A program made the translations under genes and the position numbers. From contig CANMBS010000020.1 of NCBI GenBank assembly GCA_947496145.1, positions 1-64,000 on the forward strand: DNA of 64,000 nt. The letters run 5' to 3'. Positions within the stretch are counted from its first letter, which is position 1, and each line of letters begins with the position of its first letter. Below, one piece after another: positions 50,249 to 59,369 of this stretch. The stretch comes from an uncultured Pseudovibrio sp. GTDB taxonomy: Bacteria; Pseudomonadota; Alphaproteobacteria; Rhizobiales; Stappiaceae. The notes under the pieces were generated by a model, which saw only the letters and a list, made by a program, of their open reading frames with translations, did not search any database and had not been told where the DNA came from.

Positions 50249-50463
50249 AACTTCTCGCTTTCCTCTTGAAAGCCTTACTGGAGATGCTGTTCAGTAAGGC
50301 TGAGAAACAGCGTGCCGAAAGAGAGGCAAGGGAAGCTGAAGGTTTAAAGCGATCTCTTAGTGTTGAGCAGCATGCACGTGAAACTGAGGGGAGGGCGAAT
50401 GCTGAAATCAGCAGGCATCATACTGAGCCTTTGCCTGACAGGTTGCGCAAGTTTGGGCTTTAA
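50245..50463 (+). CDS. i-spanin (Rz-like)
   Basis: The 72-residue protein has an N-terminal hydrophobic anchor (MKLLAFLLKALLEMLFSKAE) and a charged coiled coil (KQRAEREAREAEGLKRSLSV). Anchor plus coil plus an overlapped lipoprotein gene is the pattern of Rz. It would link inner and outer membranes with Rz1 at lysis. Confidence 0.65.
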   Translation: MKLLAFLLKALLEMLFSKAEKQRAEREAREAEGLKRSLSVEQHARETEGRANAEISRHHTEPLPDRLRKFGL

Positions 50464-50692
50464 TGCTCCGGAGCAAATTACTGCATTTCCAACACCAGTG
50501 CTGGTCGATTATCCGCAAGGTTTCTCAGAAGTCCTTGCGCAGGAAATTGAGCAAGCACCTGAATCTGAAAAGATAGAGATAGCGATCTCAGACTATCAAA
50601 ACCTAAGGCGCGGTGTTTGTGTCATTGATGACTGGCAACAACAGGTCTGCAAAAAGCTGCAAGCAAGGATGGAAGATGGTGAGACAAGATGA
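50399..50692 (+). CDS. o-spanin lipoprotein (Rz1-like)
   Basis: ATG at 50399 gives 97 residues with a lipoprotein signal (MLKSAGIILSLCLTGCASLG, lipobox LTGC). It starts inside the Rz-like gene in another frame, as Rz1 starts inside Rz. The mature part (FSEVLAQEIEQAPESEKIEI) is acidic. It acts in the outer membrane. Confidence 0.72.
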   Translation: MLKSAGIILSLCLTGCASLGFNAPEQITAFPTPVLVDYPQGFSEVLAQEIEQAPESEKIEIAISDYQNLRRGVCVIDDWQQQVCKKLQARMEDGETR

Positions 50693-50864
50693 TGTGTTAG
50701 GGGCTGGTGTAACTGTGGGGATTGCTGCTGACTACTTCAATGGTTGGATTGAATGGTTCGCAGGGGCAGCTCAGCCTTACATTGTGCTGATTGGTTTTGC
50801 TTTCCTGTTATGGCGGTTCGGCTGGTCAATTTATGATAGGCTTTTCGGTGTTCCCACAGAGTAG
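50676..50864 (+). CDS. Holin-like small membrane protein 2
   Basis: ATG at 50676 gives 62 residues (MVRQDDVLGAGVTVGIAADY) with one clear hydrophobic segment (YIVLIGFAFLLWRFGWSIYD). It overlaps the o-spanin gene by 17 bases. Together with 50057-50248 it may form a holin pair or a holin/antiholin set. Confidence 0.5.
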   Translation: MVRQDDVLGAGVTVGIAADYFNGWIEWFAGAAQPYIVLIGFAFLLWRFGWSIYDRLFGVPTE

Positions 50865-50865
50865 A

Positions 50866-50888
50866 GATAGCCCCGCTCAGGGGCTATC
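50866..50888. terminator. Bidirectional terminator at the end of the late operon
   Basis: GATAGCCCC (50866-50874) and GGGGCTATC (50880-50888) form a perfect 9-bp stem with a GCTCA loop. It lies just after the last rightward gene and just before the end of a minus-strand gene, so it can serve both. The downstream U-run is weak. Confidence 0.7.
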
Positions 50889-50897
50889 AGATTAAAG

Positions 50898-51056
50898 CTA
50901 AATCCAGTCGTCAGGCTCCAGATCATCAAGCTTTGCTCCAAAGAGTGCCAATCGGTCCATCTCATCTTGTGTGAGGATTACATGGAGGTGGATAAGTTCA
51001 CCAACAGTGCTGACATCGCAACGCTGTGCAATGAAATCAATAGCAACAGACAACAT
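50898..51056 (-). CDS. 52-residue hypothetical protein near prophage right end
   Basis: ATG at 51056, with AAGGA 7 bases upstream, encodes MLSVAIDFIAQRCDVSTVGE and ends FGAKLDDLEPDDWI. The product is acidic with a possible helix-loop-helix. The strong ribosome site and the shared terminator argue for a real gene, probably expressed in the lysogen. Confidence 0.55.
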   Translation of the reverse strand: MLSVAIDFIAQRCDVSTVGELIHLHVILTQDEMDRLALFGAKLDDLEPDDWI

Positions 51057-51059
51057 AAG

Positions 51060-51563
51060 TATTCCTTTAAAATTCCATTAGTATTCCGTTAGGTCAGAAA
51101 GAAAGTAAAACATTCTCTGAATAGGAAAGTAATTCAAGGAGAAATTATGTTACTAGTGAGTCTACCAAGCGTAATTGCAACTGTTAGTGGTTTTGTAAAT
51201 GTATTGCTACCTGATATTTTATAATAACGGTATTAAGTGTAGAGTTTTCCTTACATTTACTTGTATTTTGCTATAAGGGCCTCTCTTGCGATTCTATGCT
51301 TTCTTAATTGTTAAACAGGCGAAGCAGTAAGGTTGGACGAACTTCAAATCTGAGAGTCGTAAAAGTTGGTTCAATTATTGAAAGGCACACCAAATGGAAG
51401 AAGTGCTTTTACGGTTTTCTCTTGACATTACTTAGAAGCAAGTTTCAAGTTAATAATACAAGAAGGATTTTGCTTTCCATTTCCACCCTAAGTCATTGAC
51501 CGTTCGTGTGAGTATTTTGTGGAGTTGTACCGCTAACCCATTGAAGGGACAAGTTTAGGTATA
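51060..51563. other. A+T-rich gene-free stretch before the att site
   Basis: About 500 bases show no supported gene. A 63-codon frame (51308-51499) has no ribosome-binding site. Low-complexity A/T tracts are frequent, as at many phage ends. Regulatory sites could be present, but none is recognised. Confidence 0.5.
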
Positions 51564-51610
51564 GCCTTCTAAGCCGACGGTCGCAGGTTCGAATCCTGCA
51601 GGGATCGCCA
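51564..51610 (+). other. Right att site: duplicated 3' part of tRNA-Arg(TCT)
   Basis: The sequence has the anticodon loop CTTCTAA with stem strand GCCGA, the T-arm GCAGG-TTCGAAT-CCTGC (51583-51599), acceptor strand AGGGATC (51600-51606), G and CCA (51608-51610). The 5' half is absent: bases upstream (GGTATAG) do not pair with GCCGA. Phage integration into tRNA genes leaves just such a 3' copy. The intact tRNA should be at the other end. Confidence 0.82.
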
Positions 51611-51611
51611 T

Positions 51612-52229
51612 TTTTTCAATAACGCAGAAAGCCGGTGGCGTCCGGGACGGAAGATGTCGGCAATTTGGTCGTGAGCAGATAGAAACCTTTGGGCTTGGTG
51701 CGGTGTCTTGAAACGGCCCATGATTTTTTTTCTTGTCGCCGTGTATGACGATGCGAAGCTTCTGCCCGGTTGTTCAATCCTTTATGCTGGCCGTGCCGTA
51801 GGAGCCATGCTTGTCTGTGACCAACATGCGCGGCATGCCCCAACGCTTGAAAAGCTTATAAAAGAACCGCTTGGTAGCTCTCTGATCACGGCGCGACTGA
51901 AGCAGGATATCAAGAGTATCGCCATTCCCGTCGACAGTACGCCACAGCCAACAGGTTTGTCCATTGATCTTGACGACACACTCATCCAGATGCCACTTAT
52001 CATTGGGAGCTGGCCGGTCGCGCCAGATTTTACCGGCAAAGTGATGCCCGAACTTGTTCACCCTGACCCGGATCGTCTCATAAGACAGTAATATCCCCCG
52101 CTCAGTCAAAAGGTTCTCAACATCGCGCAAGCTCATCACGAACCGGTGGTAAGCCCAAACCGCATAGCCAATGACACTGCGCGGAAATCGATAGCCTTTC
52201 AGGCGAGGTAAAGTATTTAGACAAAGCAT
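51612..52229 (-). pseudogene. IS6-family transposase remnant
   Basis: On the minus strand, 52229-51774 encodes IS6 transposase blocks: YHRFVMSLRDVENLLTERGI, KWHLDECVVKINGQTCWLWR (first Asp) and MPRMLVTDKHGSYGTAS (second Asp). The frame then breaks; another frame gives HKGLNNRAEASHRHTRRQE (catalytic Glu) and a third MGRFKTPHQAQRFLSAHDQI. At least a small deletion and a slip at an A8 tract separate them. The 3' end stops at the att site. A terminal-repeat-like CCTGTAACAAATTGCC lies at 52231-52246 (minus strand). It is inactive. Confidence 0.82.
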
Positions 52230-52273
52230 GGCAATTTGTTACAGGCTCTCAAAGTGCTAAACAACATGGCAGT

Positions 52274-52357
52274 GTCGATCTGGCAGGGGAGGAAAAACTC
52301 TCTGAGATGGATGACGCAAACGTACGCATCTATGCCTGTATGGGGGAGGCTTATGGG
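52274..52357 (+). pseudogene. Fragment of a second phage portal gene
   Basis: 28 codons read VDLAGEEKLSEMDDANVRIY then ACMGEAYG, which align with VDLAGEKKLSEMDDANVRIH and ACKGEAYG of the intact portal (about 28282-28365). Nucleotide differences are mostly at third positions, so it is a homologue and not a recent copy. No start or extended frame exists. It lies outside the prophage, so it remains from an earlier related phage. Confidence 0.82.
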
Positions 52358-52475
52358 TATAATCCTCTAGGAATGGGGAAACTACCCAATCTTATGCTGC
52401 GTGCCTAAGCGCTCTGACTGACAGCTCGCTGTTGCCGACATAAATAAAATGAAGAAAAGCCAGGATATTGTGTCT

Positions 52476-53237
52476 TCAGATCAGCATATCCAAGCTGTAT
52501 TCGCCAAACGAATCTTTCTGATTTGCCCATTGCTGATAGGCAGATTTGTAAGAGGGCTGGTCTTCTAAGCGTGCGGTCATGTCTGTTTTGTGAGCTTCCC
52601 ACATTTCGCCATGCGCTGACATCAGGTGCAGGACAAGAGGATTTGTTGTTGAAAGGCTTTCGCCATTGCTGATGCCGCGTTTTACGTGATCCTTTTGATC
52701 CTGCTCATACATAAATTGAGCGGTCGCACGCGCCTCAATCCACTCAAAGGAGGCCTTTTCTTCAGGACTTGCGGAAGCATCAAGAAACTTAATGTGGTTG
52801 ATTATTGGTGTTGTGTAATCAGTTGGATCACGATCTCCACCAAACATAACCTCTTGAACCTGATTTCTCATCCAGCTTTTTGCCAAGCTTACTTCTTCTG
52901 TTGTAAATTGATTGCCTTCATTGCTGGCGATTGCGTATAGCATACGCCGGTCCAACTCCATTGTATCAAACTCCGCAAAAATCTCACGGCGAAACGTTCC
53001 GGTTTTATCACGATACTGGAATGTATCCTCAATACTATTTTTCTTGTATTGTTGATCCAAAAAGGCGCGACCATCCGCAGCAACCTCAGAAAATGATTTC
53101 ATTCCCGACAGGTGTTGGGCGGGTGTTGATTCCTGCGTTTTTATTTCTGGACGCGCTTCAGAAACTGCCGGTTTCTGGATAGCTGGCTTTTGCCAACTTA
53201 TTGATCTTGCTGATATAAATGAACTAATATTTAACAT
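52476..53237 (-). CDS. Unknown chromosomal protein
   Basis: The 253-residue protein begins MLNISSFISARSISWQKPAI. Residues 25-45 are Pro/Glu/Ser-rich and the rest is helical (FSEVAADGRAFLDQQYKKNS, FTTEEVSLAKSWMRNQVQEV). It has no signal peptide or recognised domain. It is monocistronic and between the phage graveyard and the autotransporter. It could be a host gene or remain from an older insertion. Confidence 0.55.
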   Translation of the reverse strand: MLNISSFISARSISWQKPAIQKPAVSEARPEIKTQESTPAQHLSGMKSFSEVAADGRAFLDQQYKKNSIEDTFQYRDKTGTFRREIFAEFDTMELDRRMLYAIASNEGNQFTTEEVSLAKSWMRNQVQEVMFGGDRDPTDYTTPIINHIKFLDASASPEEKASFEWIEARATAQFMYEQDQKDHVKRGISNGESLSTTNPLVLHLMSAHGEMWEAHKTDMTARLEDQPSYKSAYQQWANQKDSFGEYSLDMLI

Positions 53238-53527
53238 GATGAGAAATCCAAACAGAGAACGCCTGCAAGAATGTTACGCCATACGCCTTTAGTCAAGCTA
53301 GTGCTCCCACTTTCTTAGGCCAACTGTTGCGTTAGTCATTCTTCGTTTCCGGGGTCATTTCATTTTCAGAAAGAAAGAATGAATTCGTCTGGGCTGGGCT
53401 AAAAGTATCAGGGCAGAGGCTCTCTGTTTTCAGGTTAGTCCACTTCAGGAAGTGTTCGAATTGATGTATGTTTTCGGTCAGGCTGTCGTCGTTGTGCAGG
53501 AGGTTACCGTCCTACTGGCGATAGCTT

Positions 53528-56500
53528 TTAGTATTGCACGAACAGTCTGGCATTGACGCCGTGGTCTACGGCCTGATCGGCGAGGAGGCCATAGTAGTTG
53601 ATGTTGAGTTGAATGTTTTGCGCTAATCTGGATTCCAGCCCCGCTTCAACCAGAGCTACGTTACGTGCGATGGGGACGCTTGCCACGGTAAAGGGGTTGC
53701 CGCTATCAATGAAACTTTGGGTGTAATTGAGCGTGTTGGCTGAAGAATACTGCCATGCTGCCAAACCGACAAAGCTTGTGTCGCTATAAAAATAGTTTGA
53801 AAGATCGAACTCACCGCGTGTTCCAAGGCTCAGGAAAGTGAGGGAGTTGGACTGACTGTCCGCACGCAAGGCCGCCTGACCGCCTGCTTCATTGAAGCCT
53901 GGGCCAGACAGGTAAGCATAGGCCACACCGGCAAAGGGCTCCAGATTTCCGTAGGTGCTTTCCAGAGTATAGCCGAGTTCGCCAAACACCTGCAAAGAGC
54001 CCGCGAATTGATCAGATGTGAGTGTTTCTTGCGGGAACAGGTTCACGTCACGATCAGTTGTAATGTTGTACCAGGTACCTGCTACACCGCCGCGTAGTTT
54101 TGCTCCGGAAATCGGATTTAAGCTGGCATAGGCACCGATGCTGTAACTGTCACTGTCGGAGGAAGCATCAATGGAGCTGATGTTGATGGAGGTACGGCCA
54201 AAGCCAGCAACCACACCCAGCTGCATTATGTCATAGACGGCGGTATCTACCCCGACCAGCAAACCGGCGACGCTTCTGCCTGTGGTGCGGGCGTTGCCAT
54301 CAGAGAAGAATTCCCCCCAACTTCCATAGACCTGCCCCCACATCTCATAGGGACCAACCTTGCCGGATACGGTGTCATCGTCCACTTCTGCTGCAAAAGC
54401 GCTGTGAGCTTTGTAGAGACGATCATTGACGGCCTGACGCAGGTAGCGACTGTCAGAGAGTAAAATTGCACGAGTTGAAGCGTTGATCTCGCCGGCAAGC
54501 GGATTAAGCAGAGCTGAAATCTGCGTGTTACTCAAGGGAGCAAGCTCTGTGAAAAGTTCACCGCTTTCGTTGGTCGTATCCAATGCCTCTGTGACGGCAT
54601 GTTCATTGCGCGTATTTGCAAGATCATTAAAGTCGTTTGTGCTTCGAATGAATTGAAGGACAATGTCGTTTGCGTCCTCTGGGGCACCATTGATTACATT
54701 TACATCCAGCATAAACATATCATGGTTCACAGGTGAAAGGACACCTATTGGGGGCTGCGTTCCGGCGGGTGAGAGATTGTCGATAATGACGAACTCATCG
54801 CCAATTTTTACGGGTGTCGCCCCCATCACACTGACAAGGTTCAGGGTAATCCCGGTTAAGTCAACGCTGCCGCCTGAAAGAATCTGGATCTGATCCGTAT
54901 TTGCCATGCCGGTTACCGGGTCGGAGCCAATCTCTATTTCGAGTGCGCCGCCTGTGCCGCTTGCATCCAGACTGCCAAGAGTGATTATGCCAAAGGAGGA
55001 ACCGGGGGAAATTGTGCCGCCGTTGAGTGTAACGCCACCACTGGCTGTGCCGTACCCTGCCAGTATGCCGCCAGTATTCACGGTCAGATCACCTGTCAGC
55101 GTAGAGGCATCGCTGGAAGAGGCACCGATTTGCATGATGCCTTCGTTGATTGTGGAACTCACCAGCGCTTTTGTGCCATCGGAGAGAATAAGTGTACCCG
55201 GGCCATCCTTCACAAAAGTTCCCCCGCCGGGCGCTGCGGCACCAGTCCAGGTGAGTGCGGCGCTGGTGCTGGCAACCTCAATGGTGTTCGCAGCATTGCT
55301 CACTTGCAAAGTGGTTGTGTCAACCGTCTCGGCGCCAGCGCCCAAATAGCGCAGCCTGCCACCGTTTAAGACGACATTTCCTGACCCAATCCCGGATGTT
55401 GTAAAGCCTTGCAGACCTATAGTACCGCTGTCAATTTCGATATCAGCTGAATAACCGGAATTGTCACCGAGCAGATTGACCTTTCCCGGACCAGCGAATT
55501 TGATTTGATCTGACCCGGTCAGACCCGATGTAATGTTGATGACGCCAGAGTTGTTGGTTGCACGAACTTCATTGCCAACACCAGAAAAAACAATATCGGA
55601 AAGCGTGACACTGCCTCCGCCGGTGAATGTCAGAAATGACGAGTTTAAACTGAAGGAAACATTGCCGTTACCCACATTTTCAGCGGAACTGAATATTAAC
55701 TCTGTATCTGTAAGGGATAAGTCTCCGGTCCATAAGGTGTTAGTGCCTGATAGTGTGTTGGAATTGCCCCCTTCAAGAGTAAGATTGCCAGAGCCTGACA
55801 GGTTGGAGGAGATTTCAATATCAACCGTATTATCATTAATAGTGATGGCATTACTGGTGCCACTGGCAATCGAAAGAGTGGAAAAATTTACATTCGAAGA
55901 ACCGGTATAAAGCAAATGTCCATTGCTGAGGCCGACAGTCCCGGTTCCAATATTATCAGTATCAGAGAAAATAACGGAACTGAACTCCTGCACAAAAAGC
56001 CCGCCAGAAAACGTATTGTTGCCCTGCAGGTCCACCGTGCCGCCGGAACCAATTGTGAGCGCGCCTGCTGCGTCGCCGTCAATGATGTTGCCTGTCAGGG
56101 TGAGGGTGCGTGCAGAGGCAACATCAAGCGTTCCATTGCTATGCATTTCAATGGTGTTCGCAATGGAAGCATCTGAGCTTGAAATAAAACTCAGGTCCCC
56201 CCCATAAAAGACGAGGTTTCCACTACCAATGTTTGCGGCGGCCTCAAACTGGACAGTACCAGCTGAAAGATCCAGCCCGCCGCTGAAACTGTTGCCCGCA
56301 CCGCCCAGCACCAGTGTGCCTGCTCCGAGCTTTTTCAGGCTGCCCGTTCCACTGATATCATTGCTGACGGTCAGGCTATTACCCAACCCGACTTCCATGG
56401 CGGACGAACCGTCTAAATCTATGAGATTGCTGAGTGTGGCGGTGGTGCCGATAAAAGTAAGCTGGCCATTGTTGAGCTCAATTGTGCTGGGGCCAAGGTT

Positions 56501-57463
56501 TGCAGCGCTAGAGAAAATAACTTCTGTTCCGTCAACGTCTGTTCCACCTGTCCACGAACCTGTGCCGGAAAGTGTGGTCGTGCCATCACCCGCAAACCGG
56601 ATAGCTCCGTTACCAGAGATGTTGCCACTAAGAACAAAATTGCCTGAAGATGTGTTCAGAAAATTTGCGTCGCTTGCCGCCGCTCCATCAACGACCAGCA
56701 TATCGCCAGTGATGATTGTGCTTCCAATTGCGGTAAGACTGCCCCCGGTAAATTCAAATTGGCCTTGCCCGGCAGAGTTTGTGTTTATGAACTCGACATT
56801 TGCTCCTTCATCTATGGTCATTTTACCGCCAAACAAGCTGTTGTTGGATGTAAGCCGTGTTGTTCCTTCTTCAAAAAAGATATCTCCGGCCCCATCTTCA
56901 GCGGAGTTCAACTGGCCGATAAGATGTTCACCTTCGGTGCTGGTGGCATTGAAGACAGCGGTGGCTCCATTGAAGAAAATGAGGTCTCTGACATTAATAA
57001 CCCCCGGCGCTGCTGCCGGATCACCAAGGGCACCGCCGACATTAAGTGTCCCGTCACTCTGAATAATCATACTGGTTGAAGGGGCGAGTAAAGTGCCTCC
57101 GGTTGAAAGATTGACTGTGCCTTGATCCGGAGCGACTCCATTACCAATCTGGAGCAAAACAGCGGGGCCGACCTGCACCAGAGATCCATTATCAGTGATT
57201 GTCAAAACACCATTGGAGCCAAGTTGCGCGACACCTAGCAAAGCGCCGAAAGTGGCCACTTCCCCCCCAGAGATATTAAGGGTCCCGTCCAGGCCGGCCC
57301 CAATAAATAAACCTTCAGAGGCATCGATGGTGTCTGGTGGGATGTTTACAGTGCCGGTAATAATCTCCTGCGCATTTGCAAAACCGGTCAGGGAAGCAAT
57401 CAGGCAGGTAAGACTGAGACTTAACAGTGCGCAGGCTTTAGGAAGACGCTCTTTGTACCACAT
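53528..57463 (-). CDS. Large autotransporter (type V secretion)
   Basis: The 1311-residue protein has a signal peptide (ACALLSLSLTCLIASLTGFA then NA/Q). A long beta-helix passenger contains repeats of the autotransporter-associated type, such as LSGTGSWTGGTDVDGTEVIF, LVLGGAGNSFSGGLDLSAGT and GTLILSDGTKALVSSTINEG. A linker (NDFNDLANTRNEHAVTEALD) precedes a C-terminal beta-barrel of about 270 residues starting near KVGPYEMWGQVYGSWGEFFS and ending LFVQY with a terminal aromatic residue. It is likely a surface adhesin. Its substrate is unknown. Confidence 0.9.
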   Translation of the reverse strand: MWYKERLPKACALLSLSLTCLIASLTGFANAQEIITGTVNIPPDTIDASEGLFIGAGLDGTLNISGGEVATFGALLGVAQLGSNGVLTITDNGSLVQVGPAVLLQIGNGVAPDQGTVNLSTGGTLLAPSTSMIIQSDGTLNVGGALGDPAAAPGVINVRDLIFFNGATAVFNATSTEGEHLIGQLNSAEDGAGDIFFEEGTTRLTSNNSLFGGKMTIDEGANVEFINTNSAGQGQFEFTGGSLTAIGSTIITGDMLVVDGAAASDANFLNTSSGNFVLSGNISGNGAIRFAGDGTTTLSGTGSWTGGTDVDGTEVIFSSAANLGPSTIELNNGQLTFIGTTATLSNLIDLDGSSAMEVGLGNSLTVSNDISGTGSLKKLGAGTLVLGGAGNSFSGGLDLSAGTVQFEAAANIGSGNLVFYGGDLSFISSSDASIANTIEMHSNGTLDVASARTLTLTGNIIDGDAAGALTIGSGGTVDLQGNNTFSGGLFVQEFSSVIFSDTDNIGTGTVGLSNGHLLYTGSSNVNFSTLSIASGTSNAITINDNTVDIEISSNLSGSGNLTLEGGNSNTLSGTNTLWTGDLSLTDTELIFSSAENVGNGNVSFSLNSSFLTFTGGGSVTLSDIVFSGVGNEVRATNNSGVINITSGLTGSDQIKFAGPGKVNLLGDNSGYSADIEIDSGTIGLQGFTTSGIGSGNVVLNGGRLRYLGAGAETVDTTTLQVSNAANTIEVASTSAALTWTGAAAPGGGTFVKDGPGTLILSDGTKALVSSTINEGIMQIGASSSDASTLTGDLTVNTGGILAGYGTASGGVTLNGGTISPGSSFGIITLGSLDASGTGGALEIEIGSDPVTGMANTDQIQILSGGSVDLTGITLNLVSVMGATPVKIGDEFVIIDNLSPAGTQPPIGVLSPVNHDMFMLDVNVINGAPEDANDIVLQFIRSTNDFNDLANTRNEHAVTEALDTTNESGELFTELAPLSNTQISALLNPLAGEINASTRAILLSDSRYLRQAVNDRLYKAHSAFAAEVDDDTVSGKVGPYEMWGQVYGSWGEFFSDGNARTTGRSVAGLLVGVDTAVYDIMQLGVVAGFGRTSINISSIDASSDSDSYSIGAYASLNPISGAKLRGGVAGTWYNITTDRDVNLFPQETLTSDQFAGSLQVFGELGYTLESTYGNLEPFAGVAYAYLSGPGFNEAGGQAALRADSQSNSLTFLSLGTRGEFDLSNYFYSDTSFVGLAAWQYSSANTLNYTQSFIDSGNPFTVASVPIARNVALVEAGLESRLAQNIQLNINYYGLLADQAVDHGVNARLFVQY

Positions 57464-58364
57464 TTCAACACCAAATATTTACTAGTGACATCAGTTCCAG
57501 GACACTCGCTCAGTCAACACAGCCATTACAGAGGTCTGCGCACAGAAAAAACGGCCTCTATGCAAGTAATCTGGTTAGTTTCATTCGCGTCACACGAATA
57601 TGCGTCATTCGATTGAATGCCTGTGAAAAGATAGGGGGTATACTTTCACAGTATACATGAGGCTCAGTGCAACGTGATTCACTCTAAGATTTGTTATCTC
57701 TTATTCAAGTTTTAATGGTGTTCAAGTTGTGGAGATTGCAGGAGTTAACAAGTGTAAAATATTTAAATTATTCCATCAAATGCATATTTTTGACTACACG
57801 TTCACCTATAGTTTACTCAGGTCACATGAATACTATGTGAGTTCTGCAAAGCTGAAACGAATCTAAGGCCTGATTAAGGCTTCAGATCATTATCTGTCAT
57901 AGCGAGGATCACAACACTGCTGGCGCGATACAAAAGCGAGCGAAGTTAAACCACTCAGAGTAATTATTCCGGATAAACCTATAATATTTATCGTGTCATT
58001 TTACTATTAATGTAGTAGGGGTGGGATATACCTATGTGTATTTCGTATAGTTCAACTAATTTTATGTATATAGGGGCGGAGTTTGCAATATTGGCTGATG
58101 GGCAATCTTCCAGTTAACTGATGCGCCGATATTCTTTTATGATCGCTTGCGGTTGGCGGTATGATGACATTAAGCCAGAAAATCGGTCAGGCGTGCTGCT
58201 CGTTCTGGCAGGACAGCGGAACATTCCTTCCATTACCTGCAAAAGACAGAGTGAGAAGGGATGTGTTTCTTTACGCCATTCACGCACTCCCCCCAACAGA
58301 TCATTGTAGAAGACACATTTTTGCTGTAATTCACGGCAAAAACCGCCATGGGGTAAACAACGAG
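57464..58364. other. 900-bp intergenic region with promoter elements
   Basis: No convincing gene is seen. The region is A+T-rich between the divergent autotransporter and biotin genes. It holds the inverted repeat at 57621-57656, another dyad CACATGAATACTATGTG (57826-57842), and TTATGTATAT at 58062-58071, which matches 8 of 10 bases of the BioR consensus TTATMKATAA. The 5' part of the bioB frame up to 58161 reads as non-conserved residues. Confidence 0.45.
57621..57656. promoter_or_regulatory. Overlapping inverted repeats upstream of the autotransporter
   Basis: CTGTGAAA (57621-57628) is inverted as TTTCACAG (57644-57651), and GTATAC is present at 57638-57643 and 57651-57656. The region is about 160-190 bases before the autotransporter start. 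It could bind a dimeric regulator that controls a surface adhesin. Confidence 0.4.
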
Positions 58365-58373
58365 TTGGGTAGC

Positions 58374-59369
58374 GTGCTAAAAACATCTGAAATTCGCAAT
58401 AACTGGACACGTGAAGAGGCTGAGGCGCTTTACAATCTGCCGTTTAATGATCTTCTGTTTCAAGCTCACTGTACGCATCGTGAGAATTTTGATCCTAATG
58501 AGGTTCAGCAAAGTCAGCTTTTGAGCATCAAGACCGGCGGGTGTGCGGAAGATTGTGCGTATTGCAGCCAGTCTGCACGCAACAACGCAGACCTGCCTGC
58601 ATCCAAGCTTCTGGAAGTGCAGATGGTGCTTGAAGAAGCAAAGCGAGCCAAGGAAGGCGGTGCGACCCGCTATTGCATGGGGGCTGCCTGGCGCTCGCCT
58701 AAAGACCGCGACATGCGCGCCATTGAAATGATGGTGGAGGGCGTTAAAGAGCTGGGCATGGAAAGCTGCATGACGCTTGGCATGCTGACCCCTGAACAGA
58801 TTTTGCGCCTTAAGGATGCTGGTCTGGATTACTACAACCACAACATCGACACCTCTGAGCGCTATTACAGTGAAATCATCACCACTCGTAAGTTCTCTGA
58901 CCGTATTGATACGCTCAATATGGTGAAGGAGGCAGGCATTAAGGTGTGTTCCGGCGGTATTGTCGGCATGGGCGAGAAGGAAATGGATCGCCTTGATATG
59001 CTGGTTTCGCTGGCAACTTTGGAAGAGCATCCGGACAGTGTTCCAATCAACATGCTTATTCCGATTGAGGGCACACCGCTTCAGGATGCTGAACCGGTTG
59101 ATCCCATTGATTTTGTGCGTCTGATTGCTGTTGCGCGTATCATGATGCCGAAGTCTCATGTGCGCCTTTCTGCGGGGCGGACGGAAATGTCTGATGAGAC
59201 GCAGGCCATGAGTTTCTTTGCGGGGGCAAACTCCATCTTTAAAGGTGATACGCTGCTGACAACGGACAATCCTGAGGACAGCAAGGATGCGGCGTTGTTC
59301 AAGCGTCTTGGCATTCGTCCGATGGGTGTAAAAAGCTGTGGGGCAGCGGCTCATGAGCCTGCTGAGTAA
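58374..59369 (+). CDS. bioB: Biotin synthase
   Basis: The radical-SAM enzyme inserts sulfur into dethiobiotin. The start is likely GTG 58374 ([20 protein letters not shown]), with TTG 58365 possible; the frame remains open upstream but without conserved residues. The 331-residue length is typical. [14 protein letters not shown] carries CxxxCxxC (Cys57, 61, 64) for the [4Fe-4S] cluster. [13 protein letters not shown] and [14 protein letters not shown] are further conserved blocks. It is the first gene of the biotin operon. Confidence 0.93.
   Translation: MLKTSEIRNNWTREEAEALYNLPFNDLLFQAHCTHRENFDPNEVQQSQLLSIKTGGCAEDCAYCSQSARNNADLPASKLLEVQMVLEEAKRAKEGGATRYCMGAAWRSPKDRDMRAIEMMVEGVKELGMESCMTLGMLTPEQILRLKDAGLDYYNHNIDTSERYYSEIITTRKFSDRIDTLNMVKEAGIKVCSGGIVGMGEKEMDRLDMLVSLATLEEHPDSVPINMLIPIEGTPLQDAEPVDPIDFVRLIAVARIMMPKSHVRLSAGRTEMSDETQAMSFFAGANSIFKGDTLLTTDNPEDSKDAALFKRLGIRPMGVKSCGAAAHEPAE

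Larger units (their letters stand above)
1..51610. mobile_element. Prophage: lambda-type head, P2-type contractile tail (left end outside window)
   Basis: All modules of a temperate myovirus are present: recombination, replication, repressor/Cro, terminase, head, contractile tail and lysis. The right border is the duplicated tRNA-Arg 3' end at 51564-51610. No integrase or second att copy is visible, so the left end lies before base 1. The head genes belong to lambda families and the tail genes to P2 families, so the element is a mosaic. Structural genes look complete with no obvious frameshifts, so it may be functional. This cannot be shown from sequence alone. Confidence 0.93.

Noticed and set aside
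51308-51499. 63-codon plus-strand frame before the att site
   Set aside because: Basic low-complexity product without ribosome-binding site or family resemblance.
51564-51610. A functional tRNA gene
   Set aside because: The D-arm, 5' acceptor strand and 5' anticodon stem are absent, so it is only an att-site copy.
54906-57062. Long plus-strand frames (147, 125, 277 codons) opposite the autotransporter
   Set aside because: Pro/Ser/Val-rich shadows of a repetitive Gly/Thr/Ser gene; no start signals or domains.
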